Of a stretch of DNA of 64,000 nt, positions 9,637 through 19,182 are shown piece after piece; position 1 is the stretch's first letter, and every line of letters starts with the position of its first letter. Below the pieces are notes generated by a model, which was not told the origin of the DNA, searched no databases, and was given only the letters and a program-made list of their open reading frames with translations. A program made the translations under genes and the position numbers. The DNA lies in assembly GCA_903900805.1 (NCBI GenBank), contig CAIUOP010000075.1:42315-106314 (forward strand). Direction: 5' to 3'. The DNA is from an uncultured beta proteobacterium. GTDB taxonomy: Bacteria; Pseudomonadota; Gammaproteobacteria; Burkholderiales; Burkholderiaceae.

Positions 9637-10368
9637 TTAACTTGCATTACTTAAGCCAACTGTGATGCCACCACAAACGTAGAGCGTTTGACCAGTAGTA
9701 AAGCTAGTGCGATCATCTAATAAGTAGGCTGCTGTATGTGCAATATCCTCTGGCTGACCCATTCTCTTCACCGGAACATTTTCAATAATTTTGATTGTTT
9801 TTGGAGCATTTGGTGGATTGCCAGAAGTAAACAATTCTGTTGCAATTGGCCCAGGACCAATAGCATTAACAGTAATACCAAATTGGGCCAACTCCAGAGC
9901 CCAGGTTCTGGTCATCCCTTGCAACCCTGCTTTCATAGCAGAATAGGCGGTACGCTCTTCTTTACCTAGCGCTGCACGACTTGCAATATTGACTATCCGC
10001 CCGAAGTTTTCTTCTCGCATCTGCGGAGCCAATTGTTGAGTTATAACCATGGGAGCCTTTAAATTCAAGGCATAGACAGCATCAAAATCCTCCATACTTA
10101 CATCCTCTAGAGCACCTGGCTTAATAATGCCCGCATTGTTTACTAGCCTAAGCACTTTAGTACGATACGTAATCTCTTGAAGAAGGGCCCTTAGAGCATC
10201 ACTGTCAGTAATATCAATTTGATGAAATTCTTCGTCTTTTAATAAGCCTGGTGGTGCTAACTTATCTAAATTAATCACTCGATAACCATCGTGAGTTAAT
10301 CGTGTAGCAATAGCCCTACCTATTCCACGACTAGCACCAGTAATCAATACATTCTTTTGCTTATCCAT
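9637..10368 (-). CDS. Short-chain dehydrogenase/reductase (SDR)
   Basis: A 243-residue classical SDR with the cofactor motif TGASRGIGRAIA (residues 10-21), NNAG, the catalytic serine in NIASRAA and YSAMK as the catalytic Tyr-Lys pair. Asp after the second strand (NLDK) favours NAD(H). The substrate is unknown. It lies 23 bases from a Bug-protein gene and downstream of an amidase gene on the same strand, so the three look like one catabolic operon. It is a near twin of the SDR at 21141-21863, which also follows a gene pair with Bug. Confidence 0.88.
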   Translation of the reverse strand: MDKQKNVLITGASRGIGRAIATRLTHDGYRVINLDKLAPPGLLKDEEFHQIDITDSDALRALLQEITYRTKVLRLVNNAGIIKPGALEDVSMEDFDAVYALNLKAPMVITQQLAPQMREENFGRIVNIASRAALGKEERTAYSAMKAGLQGMTRTWALELAQFGITVNAIGPGPIATELFTSGNPPNAPKTIKIIENVPVKRMGQPEDIAHTAAYLLDDRTSFTTGQTLYVCGGITVGLSNAS

Positions 10369-10391
10369 CAGTTAGCCTTCTATCATTGCAT

Positions 10392-11360
10392 TTAATCTAC
10401 TGTAGCACCAGAAGCCTTCACTACTTTTTCCCATTTCTGAGTTTCATTGGCAATGACTTTTCCAAAATCTTCGGGTGTTCCGGGAATCGGTACACCACCC
10501 AAATCAGCTAAACGTTTTAACATCTTCGGATCTGCTAATAGTTGATTCATCGCAGTATTGACTTTAACAATAGCCTCGCGTGGGGACCCTTTGGGCATCG
10601 ATAGACCAAACCAAGCAGTTGCCTCGTAGCCAGGTACCGTCTCTGCAACCGTTGGCAGATTGGGGAATGAAGGTTCAATCGCTACTGAAGTTACCGCCAG
10701 CGCCCGAATTCTGCCGTCTTTAATAAATCCAGCAGATGAAGGTAAATTATCAAACAGGACCTGCACCTGTCCACCCATCAGATCAGTTAAGGCAGGACCT
10801 GCACCCTTATAAGGGATATGGGTCATCTTGCAGCCCGTCATCGATTTAAAGAGTTCGCCCGATAAATGGACTGAGGTTCCACTACCAGAGGATGCCATAT
10901 TCACTTTGGTGGGATTGGCCTTGCAATACTCAATAAACTCTGCAACGGTCTTCACAGGCATACCATTGGTAATCACCATCACATTGGGTGTTCGCACAAT
11001 ACCCGCTACCGGGGCTGTATCGTTGATAAAGTTATATGGCAAGTTTTTATACAGGGTAGCATTAATGCCATTAGCTGGATTAGTTAAGTGCAAGGTATAG
11101 CCATCGGCCGGTGATTTAATTACGAACTCAGTACCAATATTATTTCCGCCGCCTGGCTTATTTTCAACCACGACATTAACGCCTAATTTTTCGGACAAGC
11201 CTTGAGAAATAATTCTGGCTAAGACATCAGTAGTCCCACCTGGAGGGTAAGGCACCACTAAACGAATAGGCTTATCTGGATATGGTGCTGCAGTAGCAAA
11301 GCTAGAAAAAAGGCTTAGGCAGCCAAACAACAATGCAGCGTATGGTGAAATATGGCGCAT
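10392..11360 (-). CDS. Bug-family tripartite tricarboxylate transporter substrate-binding protein
   Basis: A 322-residue periplasmic protein with a signal peptide ending FATAAP, then YPDKPIRLVVPYPPGGTTDV and MASSGSGTSVHLSGELFK, both Bug signatures. It sits between an amidase gene (upstream) and an SDR gene (downstream) on the same strand. Bug receptors commonly sit beside the catabolic enzymes for their ligand, so an amide or its acid is a possible ligand; this is inference. No TctAB membrane subunits are present. Confidence 0.9.
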   Translation of the reverse strand: MRHISPYAALLFGCLSLFSSFATAAPYPDKPIRLVVPYPPGGTTDVLARIISQGLSEKLGVNVVVENKPGGGNNIGTEFVIKSPADGYTLHLTNPANGINATLYKNLPYNFINDTAPVAGIVRTPNVMVITNGMPVKTVAEFIEYCKANPTKVNMASSGSGTSVHLSGELFKSMTGCKMTHIPYKGAGPALTDLMGGQVQVLFDNLPSSAGFIKDGRIRALAVTSVAIEPSFPNLPTVAETVPGYEATAWFGLSMPKGSPREAIVKVNTAMNQLLADPKMLKRLADLGGVPIPGTPEDFGKVIANETQKWEKVVKASGATVD

Positions 11361-11418
11361 GCTTACTCTCCTATGATTAATAGCAAATCAATGTACTTAA
11401 GGGCTATTTTGAATGGAC

Positions 11419-12843
11419 TTATTGGGAATTGCATATAGGGGGTTTCCTTTGTGCAAACCGCGTTTTTTGCTCAAAGGCGTGGGCTAGCTGCAAAATACCA
11501 AAATCATCGCGATGGCGTCCCACAATCTGTATACCTACTGGTAGCCCACCTTCTGTAAATCCCGCTGGTACTGAAATTGCTGGGTTTCCTAGCGCACTAA
11601 TGAAGTAGCACGTTTTTTGCCAATCAATATAAGTATTCATTTTTACGCCATTAATTTGCGCTGGATACTCTTCCTCAACAGAAAAAGGTGCCACTTGAGA
11701 TACTGGTAAGACTAAAAACTCATACTTCTTAAAAAACTCTCGCATCCGGTGATAGAGCTCAGTTCGTTTGGCTTCTGCTCGCGCTAATTGGGGGCCGGTA
11801 ATGGGCAAGCCTTGCTCAGCATTCCAAATGACAGTGTCTTTAATCTGATCACGATGCTCTTTTAATAAGGGAGTAATCCGAAGCTCTGTTCTCCAGGCAC
11901 GCCAGAGCATGAAGATTTCATCTGCCTCACTAATATCGGGCTCATCATTGACTACATCACAACCCATCTCTTGCAATACTGCCCGCGATGACTCCACTAC
12001 TCTAGCCACTTCTGGCTCAACTGGTAAGCCGCCTAAGTTGGCACTAAAAGCCACCCTGCATCCTTTAAAAGATCTTGCCAACGGATTGAGAAAGATCTCC
12101 CCGGGGGCTTCTAAAGAAATTGGCGAACGATCATCAGGTCCCGACATTGCGGCCATAGCTAATGCTAGATCTTGTGCCGAGCGCGCCATAGGGCCAGATA
12201 CGCTCAAGGTTTGCCAGCCCAATGAGTCTGGCCATGAAGGCACTCTACCAACTGAGGGCCGAATGCCCACAATATTACAAAAGCTTGCTGGGTTTCGTAA
12301 TGAACCCCCCAAGTCTGTACCATCAGCCAGTGCAATCATGCCACTCGCTAAAGCAACTGCAGCGCCACCTGAAGATCCTCCACAGGTCTTACTCAAGTCA
12401 TATGGATTAGGTGTGGAGCCAAAGACAGCATTAAATGTTTGACTACCAGCGCCAAACTCTGGTGTATTGGTTTTTCCTAAGCTGATAGCGCCCGCTTGCT
12501 TTAAGCGCTCCACTGGTAAAGCGTCCACATCAGGCACAAAATCTTTATATACAAGAGATCCAAATGTAGTTCTCACGCCGCGAGTTACAAATAAATCTTT
12601 ATGGGCTACTGGCAATCCATGCAAGATACCGAGGGCATCATTTGCAGAAATTTTTTGATCTGCAATAACAGCTTCTGCCATTGCAGACTCAGCTGTTAAC
12701 GTAACAATCGCATTTAAGATGGGGTTAAGACGCTCAATCTGATCTAAATGGGCACGAATGACCTTCTGAATAGAGATCTTCTTTAAGCGAATGAGTTTGG
12801 ATAACTCAGCGGCGGATAAAAAACATAAATCATCATTCAGCAT
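11419..12843 (-). CDS. Amidase (amidase signature family)
   Basis: A 474-residue amidase-signature enzyme. The catalytic triad segments are visible: Lys in GLPVAHKDLF (about residue 81) and the Ser-cisSer pair in the Gly/Ser-rich GGSSGGAAVALASGM, followed by DLGGSLRNPASF. These enzymes hydrolyse carboxylic amides; GatA is a relative but is unlikely here because gatB/gatC are absent and the gene heads an amidase-Bug-SDR set. The substrate is not predictable. Confidence 0.9.
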   Translation of the reverse strand: MLNDDLCFLSAAELSKLIRLKKISIQKVIRAHLDQIERLNPILNAIVTLTAESAMAEAVIADQKISANDALGILHGLPVAHKDLFVTRGVRTTFGSLVYKDFVPDVDALPVERLKQAGAISLGKTNTPEFGAGSQTFNAVFGSTPNPYDLSKTCGGSSGGAAVALASGMIALADGTDLGGSLRNPASFCNIVGIRPSVGRVPSWPDSLGWQTLSVSGPMARSAQDLALAMAAMSGPDDRSPISLEAPGEIFLNPLARSFKGCRVAFSANLGGLPVEPEVARVVESSRAVLQEMGCDVVNDEPDISEADEIFMLWRAWRTELRITPLLKEHRDQIKDTVIWNAEQGLPITGPQLARAEAKRTELYHRMREFFKKYEFLVLPVSQVAPFSVEEEYPAQINGVKMNTYIDWQKTCYFISALGNPAISVPAGFTEGGLPVGIQIVGRHRDDFGILQLAHAFEQKTRFAQRKPPICNSQ

Positions 12844-12876
12844 TTAAAAAGGGCCCCTATTTCTTATTCTTATTGA

Positions 12877-13032
12877 CGTAGTATATGCGACTACATTACG
12901 GAGCGCATTGCCATTGCCCTGCAACGAGGTAAAGAAGTCAATATTGATTTAGTTCTTGGTATTAACTATTTTGATTATGCCCATGTGCCCTTAGAGGAGC
13001 TGCGCAAAAGATGGAATATCCCATCTAAATAA
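12877..13032 (+). pseudogene. Possible 3' gene remnant between the amidase and dehalogenase genes
   Basis: A 51-codon open frame without a start codon runs to a TAA at 13030-13032. Its translation (…YITERIAIALQRGKEVNIDL…VPLEELRKRWNIPSK) has the composition of a real protein end. I do not recognise the family. It could be the last piece of a deleted gene; chance is not excluded. Confidence 0.3.
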
Positions 13033-13074
13033 GCATTCTGATGTCATCACAACGGCTAGAGAGACCCAAGACCG

Positions 13075-13758
13075 CTAGATAACTTCCAATACTTTGCTTA
13101 GTGAATTGCCTTCATAGTTTGGCTTTTCACCTACCTCCTCAAAAGGATGGCCAAGACGATTAACCCAAAAGACATCAAAGCCATACCACTTAGCCGCTAA
13201 AGCATCCCAAGCATTACTGGACACAAATAAAATGTCTTCTTTTTTAACAGGGAATGCTTTTAATAGTAGCCCATAGGCTTGTGGGGCAGTCTTAAATAAA
13301 CGGATATCCTCAATCGTCACAACTTGATCAAGATAAGGCTTTAAGCCGTTACTCTCCACCACGGTAGTCAGCATTTCTCTGCTACCGTTAGACAAAATTG
13401 CAGTAGATAAACCCTTTTCTTTTATTGTCTTAAGAACTTTTAGGCTATCGTCAAAGCTGGTGAGCTTGGCATACTGATCCATCAACTTCTTTTCAGATTG
13501 CTCGGTAAGATTTAAGTCCATTCGTTTGCAAACATAACGTAAGGAGCGAATCGTTAATTCCCAGAATGGGAGATAGTATTTACTTCCGGCTGGATTAGGA
13601 TCGCTCATGGTGACAAGGCGAGTGTATTCAATTTGACGATCACGCCACATTAAAGTCATTGCTTGACCCTGTCCTGGAAACAGTTCTTCTGCTAACTGGC
13701 CCATGGAATAGACATCAAACAGTGTTCCATAGGCATCAAAAGCGATAAGCTTATACAT
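13075..13758 (-). CDS. Haloacid dehalogenase, type II (L-2-haloacid dehalogenase family)
   Basis: A 227-residue HAD-superfamily protein. The nucleophile Asp8 lies in AFDAYGTLFDV, motif II in AILSNGSREML, and FVSSNAWDALAAKWYGFDVFWVNR holds the conserved SSNxWD segment that marks the L-2-haloacid dehalogenase subgroup. These enzymes hydrolyse short L-2-haloalkanoates to hydroxy acids, although many members have other or unknown substrates. It is a single gene between a putative remnant and a terminator hairpin. Confidence 0.88.
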   Translation of the reverse strand: MYKLIAFDAYGTLFDVYSMGQLAEELFPGQGQAMTLMWRDRQIEYTRLVTMSDPNPAGSKYYLPFWELTIRSLRYVCKRMDLNLTEQSEKKLMDQYAKLTSFDDSLKVLKTIKEKGLSTAILSNGSREMLTTVVESNGLKPYLDQVVTIEDIRLFKTAPQAYGLLLKAFPVKKEDILFVSSNAWDALAAKWYGFDVFWVNRLGHPFEEVGEKPNYEGNSLSKVLEVI

Positions 13759-13790
13759 GCTGTCCCTTATTTTAATGATGAATCAACAAA

Positions 13791-13810
13791 AAACCACCCG
13801 AAGGTGGTTT
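13791..13810 (-). terminator. Terminator hairpin AAACCACC-CGAA-GGTGGTTT
   Basis: An eight-pair perfect stem closes a CGAA tetraloop. On the minus strand it is followed by a T-run, so it ends the transcript of the binding-protein gene at 13870-14757. The same hairpin with similar flanks recurs at 29299 and 42689, with a variant at 56629. Confidence 0.88.
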
Positions 13811-13869
13811 TAATGCCTGCTTGAGTACAAAAACGAATCTACTTTCTGATGAGGCTCTGAATGGCAAAA

Positions 13870-14757
13870 TTATTTAATGACTAGGACCTCAGCCGGAGCA
13901 TCGCTTGGATTTTTAAAGAGCTCAACTAATGTTGCGCCCATAGGAATACCTATAACAGAATTCTTTGGAGGAATTGGGGACAAAAACCACTTTTCATAAA
14001 GCGTTTTGAGTTCACCTGATTTCATCATAGACTTTACTTGGCTATCTACTCCAGCCTTAAATATAGGGTCATCCTTACGGACCATAATTCCAATTGCCTC
14101 GACACTTAAAGGGTCTCCAACAATCTTATACGCACCTGGATTCTTGCTAGCGGCAATATTTCCGGCCAGGATATTGTCATCCATTGCAAATGCGTCTGCA
14201 CGGTCAGATTCAACGAGTAAGAATGCTTCTGAGTGATCTTTAGCGTAGATTACATCCAACTTAACGCCCTTCGCTTGCTCTAGTCTTCGTAAATGTTGAA
14301 CTGGGGTAGTGCCAACAGTAGTAACAATTTTTTTCTTAATCACATCATCAGTCGTATTAATGCCTGAAGATTTTTTTACAGCGTAACGCGCTTCAGTGAC
14401 ATAAGTAGTGACTGCGAAATCAACTTGTTCTTTTCTTGAAGCAGTATTACTTGTAGAACCACATTCAATATCAATTGTTCCATTTTGGAGCAAAGGAATT
14501 CTATTCTGAGGAGTTACTGTCATGTACGTTAGTTTGGCATTTGGATAAAGTCGTTTTAAGACTTTTGCGCATAGTTCAACGTGATAACCTGCGTATTCAC
14601 TACTTCCTATGGCATAGGATAAGGGCGCAGACGATTCCCTTACCCCTACTGTAATGGAATTAGATGATTTCACTTTGGCATCTGTATTAGAAACCTGTGC
14701 ATAAGCAGTCATTGAAATAAATGCTGATAGAAAGACTAATGAGGCAAGCTTTTTCAT
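13870..14757 (-). CDS. Polar amino acid ABC transporter substrate-binding protein (SBP family 3)
   Basis: A 295-residue protein with a signal peptide ending ISMTAYAQ and a family-3 solute-binding body: ITVGVRESSAPLSYAIGSSEYAGYHVELC, then DIECGSTSNTASRKEQVDFAV. This resembles the glutamate/aspartate-binding branch. It would be periplasmic. No permease or ATPase genes adjoin it. It lies 25 bases downstream of the aminotransferase gene and may be in one transcript with it, which hints at an amino-acid ligand that the enzyme degrades. Confidence 0.85.
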   Translation of the reverse strand: MKKLASLVFLSAFISMTAYAQVSNTDAKVKSSNSITVGVRESSAPLSYAIGSSEYAGYHVELCAKVLKRLYPNAKLTYMTVTPQNRIPLLQNGTIDIECGSTSNTASRKEQVDFAVTTYVTEARYAVKKSSGINTTDDVIKKKIVTTVGTTPVQHLRRLEQAKGVKLDVIYAKDHSEAFLLVESDRADAFAMDDNILAGNIAASKNPGAYKIVGDPLSVEAIGIMVRKDDPIFKAGVDSQVKSMMKSGELKTLYEKWFLSPIPPKNSVIGIPMGATLVELFKNPSDAPAEVLVIK

Positions 14758-14782
14758 GTTTTATCCTATTCGTTTTTGTTTA

Positions 14783-16087
14783 TTAAAGCGCTTTCAGACT
14801 CTCGTCTAAAGCTCTATCTAATATTGTGATGGCCTGATCAATCTCTTGATTCGACACCGTTAATGGGGGAGCGATCCTCCAAACTGATCCACGCTCAGGA
14901 CGTCTCCTAATATTCATACTTAAACCTAACTCAAAGCACTTTTTGGTCGTTAACTCACCCAATCGATGATGAGCTAACCTGGATTTACGATCCTGCACTA
15001 ATTCAACCCCTAATAGCAGCCCCTCACCCCTCACCTCGCCAATACACTCATACTTATCTTGTAATTGTAGAAGTTGTTTTCTTAAATAAGCCCCCGTGAC
15101 ATTCGCCCTCTCAATTAAGTTCTCATTCTTAATAGTATCTAAAACTGCCAGCCCAACCGTCGCTAGCAAAGGATCTGATACATGGCTGGTGTAGAAAGAA
15201 AATCCTTTTTGGTGAATATCCTCTTCAATCTCAGGAGTGGTCACTACAGCAGCTAAGGGCAATCCACCGCCCATAGTTTTAGAAAGAGTCATGATGTCGG
15301 GGATAATTCCGAATAATTCTGAGCCTGTTTTTTTACCAATCCGTCCAAATGCAGTTTGAGCTTCATCAAAGATTAACAACATACCACGGTCATCAGCTGC
15401 CTTTCGAAGTGCCTGCATATAGCTTTTGGGTGGTATTAAGACTCCACCAGCACTGATCACTGGCTCAACAATAATGGCTGCCCCTCTTCCAGTTGTAGCC
15501 ATATCGAACATCTTTAAGCCAATTTCCAAACTTCTAAGAGCAGACTCCTCAGGGGGAAGCTCTGGTATATATGGTCTGTACATATTAGGCTCTGGCAGTA
15601 TAAAAACTCCAGGAGGCGGAACTCCATAGCCCTTTCTGTCACTAGCAAATGAAACCGAGCTTGCAGTGCCAGTTACGCCATGCCACGACCCTCCTACTGC
15701 GAGCACCTCATAGCCACCCGTATACATTTTTGCAATCCGCAAAGCCACTTCGTTGCTTTCAGAGCCTGTATTAATAAAGATTGACTTGCTCAGCGAAGGC
15801 GGCATCCATTCAGTAGCCACTTTTTCTGCCAGCAGAGCGACATCCTCAGGAATCATCCCGCTAAACATGTGGAATGCTTTTTTTCCAGCCTCGTTCACAG
15901 CATTAACTATTGCAGGATGATTGTGGCCTATAGTGGCGCACATCTGCCCAGAGGTGAAATCCAATATTTCACGACCGGTATCATCTATAACGATGGTGCC
16001 TTTAGCACTTTTAAAAAGGTTTGGGAAAGCATCTCCACCGTATCTCAGCATGTATTTTTTTGCTGCGGCGTGTAATGCATTATTCAT
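14783..16087 (-). CDS. Class III PLP aminotransferase, 2,2-dialkylglycine decarboxylase-like
   Basis: A 434-residue fold-type-I PLP enzyme. The Schiff-base lysine is in TLSKTMGGGLPLA, with the PLP-contacting Asp in LLIFDEAQTAFGR. The N-terminal DFTSGQM and HMFSGM segments, YTSHVSDPL and the C-terminal WRIAPPLTVS fit 2,2-dialkylglycine decarboxylase as I remember it, including the glutamine of SGQM. That enzyme decarboxylates 2-aminoisobutyrate-type amino acids coupled to transamination. I chose the ATG at 16087 because AGGA lies eight bases before it; a start at 16120 would add 11 residues with poor support. A plain omega-aminotransferase remains possible. Confidence 0.85.
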   Translation of the reverse strand: MNNALHAAAKKYMLRYGGDAFPNLFKSAKGTIVIDDTGREILDFTSGQMCATIGHNHPAIVNAVNEAGKKAFHMFSGMIPEDVALLAEKVATEWMPPSLSKSIFINTGSESNEVALRIAKMYTGGYEVLAVGGSWHGVTGTASSVSFASDRKGYGVPPPGVFILPEPNMYRPYIPELPPEESALRSLEIGLKMFDMATTGRGAAIIVEPVISAGGVLIPPKSYMQALRKAADDRGMLLIFDEAQTAFGRIGKKTGSELFGIIPDIMTLSKTMGGGLPLAAVVTTPEIEEDIHQKGFSFYTSHVSDPLLATVGLAVLDTIKNENLIERANVTGAYLRKQLLQLQDKYECIGEVRGEGLLLGVELVQDRKSRLAHHRLGELTTKKCFELGLSMNIRRRPERGSVWRIAPPLTVSNQEIDQAITILDRALDESLKAL

Positions 16088-16120
16088 TCTTTTTCCTATG
16101 TTCTTTAGCTCTGATTGCAT

Positions 16121-16452
16121 CTCGCTTTAAAGCTCTATTGAGAGGATCAATCAATCCTTAATATATACCAAAGCTTTCAGTGGCAAATTTGATGCGATGC
16201 AATATGAGGCTCTACTTTGCCAATTTGTCGGTTTAACTAATTGGCACTATCTGAAAAAAATTAGTGATCTCACCCTTTGGGTTTAGTGACTCAAGTCATC
16301 GAGGATGTCAAGGGGAAATACAAGGGCTATCAATTGACCTCCTATAGCGGCGCAACCGCTGCTTATGCATCTTAATTAGAAAGGAAAACCGCAAAAGAGC
16401 CTTTATCTAATGGATTTATCGCTAAAATGACTCGATTGAACCATGCAAGCTT
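16121..16452. other. Intergenic stretch with a possible gene remnant
   Basis: About 330 bases without a convincing gene. A short open frame (16268-16375, +) has no start codon of its own frame near the open end and encodes a protein-like tail (VTQVIEDVKGKYKGYQLTSY…), so it may be a leftover of a deleted gene. I recognise no family, repeat or clear promoter here. Confidence 0.35.
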
Positions 16453-17706
16453 ATGAATATCTCTATTAGCCAATCACCGCCAATCCGACTTACTACGCGT
16501 CAGATTACCTATTACGCACTTAATAACGCCCTTCCGACGTACGACAGTAACTATAGTTTTGCCGTACGGATTGCCAACCAATACGGAAAGCTAAGCAAAT
16601 TAATAGCGCATATCCTTACTGTGGCCATTCTCTCAATGGCCATCTTGCGAATTATAGAAAGTCAACTTTGGGAACTAACGGGTCTTCCTAGCCTTGAAAA
16701 AATTCTCCTCATCATCTTGTTATCTATTTTTACTATTGAATATCTTGGGCGAGTTTGGTCTGCTCCAGAAAGTTGCACCGACTTACCGGAAGAAGGTGAT
16801 GATTACAAAGAGTATGAATCCGATCTAAGCTATCGCTTCTACTATGTAATTTCATTCTTGGGGATTATTGATCTTTTAGTCATCCTCAGTATTCTTCACA
16901 ACATCATCGGCGTGGACCTCAATTCCTGGCCAAATTATGTGGTTGTTATGGGCTTATTCAAATTGAGTCGCTATATCCCCGGAATTGAAATTGTTGGTGC
17001 GGTCGTAAAAAAAGAGCGCCAAATCCTGACTGCCTCATTGCTCTGTCTGGGATTATTAGTCGTGATTTTATCAACCGCTCTTTACTTGGCAGAACGCAAT
17101 GTGCAACCGGAGGTTTTCACAAATATTCCAACGGCTTTATGGTGGGGTATCGTAACCATGACGACAACCGGCTATGGTGACATAACTCCCATAACCTCAA
17201 TCGGGCGAATATTAGGTGGGGTAGCCATGATAGGCGGTATTGCCATGCTGGCGATCCCTGCGGGTATCTTAGCGAGTGGGTTCGCACAAGAATTAAGATA
17301 CCGGGAACAAATCTATAACTGGCAAATTATCTCTAATTTGGATTTATTTCATGACCTCGACAGCAGCTGTATAGCTGATATTACACGTCACTTAAGATCA
17401 ATTGTTCTACCAAAAAATACCACTGTATTTAAGAAAAATTCGACGCCCGATGCGATTTATTTTATTGCCGATGGTGCGGTTGAGGTGCAAATTCATCCTA
17501 AACCGCCCTCGCCTATTATCTTGAAAAAAGGGGATGTATTTGGTGAGGCGGGGTTATTAGAGAATCGTAAACGCAATGCTACAGTCAAAACGACTCGCGC
17601 CACGCGTTTAATGGCTTTAGATTTACACGACTTTCATCGCCTAGCCAATGATCATGCTTCTTTAAAGAAAAAAATTGAATTAATTAACTTATCACGCAAA
17701 ACATAA
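16453..17706 (+). CDS. Voltage-gated-type K+ channel with C-terminal cyclic-nucleotide-binding domain
   Basis: A 417-residue inner-membrane channel. There are six hydrophobic segments (roughly residues 45-70, 83-102, 132-152, 168-190, 195-215, 255-285), a pore helix and selectivity filter TMTTTGYGD before the last segment, then a cNMP-binding domain (about 300-410). That domain has the phosphate-binding cassette pattern GDVFGEAGLL…RNATV. This is the MlotiK1-type layout: cAMP or cGMP binding opens a K+ pore. S4 (FKLSRYIPGIEIV) is poorly charged, which fits ligand rather than voltage gating. It is convergent with the MscS-type channel gene, 15 bases apart. Confidence 0.9.
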   Translation: MNISISQSPPIRLTTRQITYYALNNALPTYDSNYSFAVRIANQYGKLSKLIAHILTVAILSMAILRIIESQLWELTGLPSLEKILLIILLSIFTIEYLGRVWSAPESCTDLPEEGDDYKEYESDLSYRFYYVISFLGIIDLLVILSILHNIIGVDLNSWPNYVVVMGLFKLSRYIPGIEIVGAVVKKERQILTASLLCLGLLVVILSTALYLAERNVQPEVFTNIPTALWWGIVTMTTTGYGDITPITSIGRILGGVAMIGGIAMLAIPAGILASGFAQELRYREQIYNWQIISNLDLFHDLDSSCIADITRHLRSIVLPKNTTVFKKNSTPDAIYFIADGAVEVQIHPKPPSPIILKKGDVFGEAGLLENRKRNATVKTTRATRLMALDLHDFHRLANDHASLKKKIELINLSRKT

Positions 17707-17721
17707 TTGCTGGCTTGTTAA

Positions 17722-19182
17722 CTACTTATTGAAAAAGAATTTCAATATCTTCTTGGCAATATTCTTGCTGTTTTCAGATGTGTTTTTATCTTGGTCTGCA
17801 CCGCTCTTCACACGCTCATTATGGGCTGCACGCTGCGCTAAGACATCAGAGATATTCTGAATGAGTTGAGGACGACGCTCTAGGATAGGAGAAATATCAT
17901 CTTTTTCAATTTCGATCATCAGCGCTGAAGTGCCAGAAAAAACATCGGCAGAACGCGGTGCACCAGTTAATAAAGACATCTCACCAACAATATCCCCGGG
18001 CCAAATCGAAGCGACGGCAATAGATTTACCTTCAGCATTAGGAACCTTCACCTCCAAACGTCCCTCTAAAAGCAAATACATACTGTAGGCCTCATGCCCC
18101 TTAGCAATTAACTGCTCACCAGCCGAGGTACGAACAAAATGGGCGTGCTGAGCAAGATAGGTTAAGTCTTCTTCATTTAAAGCAGCCAAGAATCCAAGCG
18201 ATGCAAAGGCAGTTAAACGATTTTTTAAGTCGAGCTGAGCGCCTGCTTCGTTTGGTGAACTGGTTAAATCGATTGCACCCGCCTTTAAAAAAAGCATGAT
18301 GGTATTAAGCACTAGACAGTTAGTTAGCTCTTTAGGTAAATCCAGATTTGGATCGCACTCGTAACGGACTATATATTCGACATGACCACCTTTTAAATCA
18401 AAAGCTCCGCATAGATACCAGTTACGAAAAAACTTATTTTTAGATATCACGCACTCCATTGCCAAATTCAATATCTCAGTCACCTTTTCGCTATCGCAAT
18501 GGGAACCCAGAGAAATAGTGAGATGGCGCCGAAATCCCCGGTTGGGTTCCTGCTTAGTAACGTTGATGTAATCAAGCTCAAGAAATTTATTGTTATAAAA
18601 CTTCTTAATCAATCCATATGTAGTTCCCTTAAGGGTAATCAAACGATGCTCCATTTGAATCACTTCATAGGTTTCTGGAATTCTTTCGTCGCCTTCGAAA
18701 ATAACAATGTAATCGCCTAGGGCAGCTAGGCCATCAGTCTGCAGAGAAACACTTGCAACAATGTCTGCAATTCGGTCTCTAAACACATACCCTAAACCTA
18801 GACCCACACCACCAGAAGCCGCCAATAATCCCGTCAGATTATGGTCGTAGAGAAGAATAAAACCAGCTAAGCCGATTAAAGACATAATAATCAGCGAACC
18901 AGCTGTAACAATAATATTGGGAATTCTTTTCCCAGGATTAATGCGATTCAGATTAATAACAGTGCGCCTAAAAGCAGCATCGGCAGTCACTGCTATGAGC
19001 ACAATCTGCACGACAGCGATGATGTCAATCTCAGAGAATTGAGCATCTGATAAATCAGCTCCAATAAACGCGAAAATATCTCCTAATGTATAGGCATAGA
19101 TAGCAACGACAATATTGAGCGCGATTAGAAGAATCAAGGCCCATTTAGGTAATGCAAAAAATTTTTCGTGTTTTAGAACCAT
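17722..19182 (-). CDS. Mechanosensitive-channel (MscS-like) protein with cyclic-nucleotide-binding domain
   Basis: A 486-residue protein with about four membrane segments in its first 150 residues. The last is Gly/Ala-rich (LLAASGGVGLGLGYVFRDRIAD), as in the MscS pore helix, followed by the MscS beta/C-terminal domain. Residues 330-455 form a cNMP-binding domain with GDIVGEMSLLTGAPRSADV. This matches the bCNG subfamily of the MscS superfamily, in which ligand gating replaces or modifies tension gating. The C-terminal tail is Lys/Asn-rich. It lies tail-to-tail with the K+ channel gene. Confidence 0.88.
   Translation of the reverse strand: MVLKHEKFFALPKWALILLIALNIVVAIYAYTLGDIFAFIGADLSDAQFSEIDIIAVVQIVLIAVTADAAFRRTVINLNRINPGKRIPNIIVTAGSLIIMSLIGLAGFILLYDHNLTGLLAASGGVGLGLGYVFRDRIADIVASVSLQTDGLAALGDYIVIFEGDERIPETYEVIQMEHRLITLKGTTYGLIKKFYNNKFLELDYINVTKQEPNRGFRRHLTISLGSHCDSEKVTEILNLAMECVISKNKFFRNWYLCGAFDLKGGHVEYIVRYECDPNLDLPKELTNCLVLNTIMLFLKAGAIDLTSSPNEAGAQLDLKNRLTAFASLGFLAALNEEDLTYLAQHAHFVRTSAGEQLIAKGHEAYSMYLLLEGRLEVKVPNAEGKSIAVASIWPGDIVGEMSLLTGAPRSADVFSGTSALMIEIEKDDISPILERRPQLIQNISDVLAQRAAHNERVKSGADQDKNTSENSKNIAKKILKFFFNK

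Noticed and set aside
11909..12442. 177-codon open frame on the plus strand
   Set aside because: Antisense to the well-supported amidase gene; Ser/Pro/Ala-rich shadow translation without family features.
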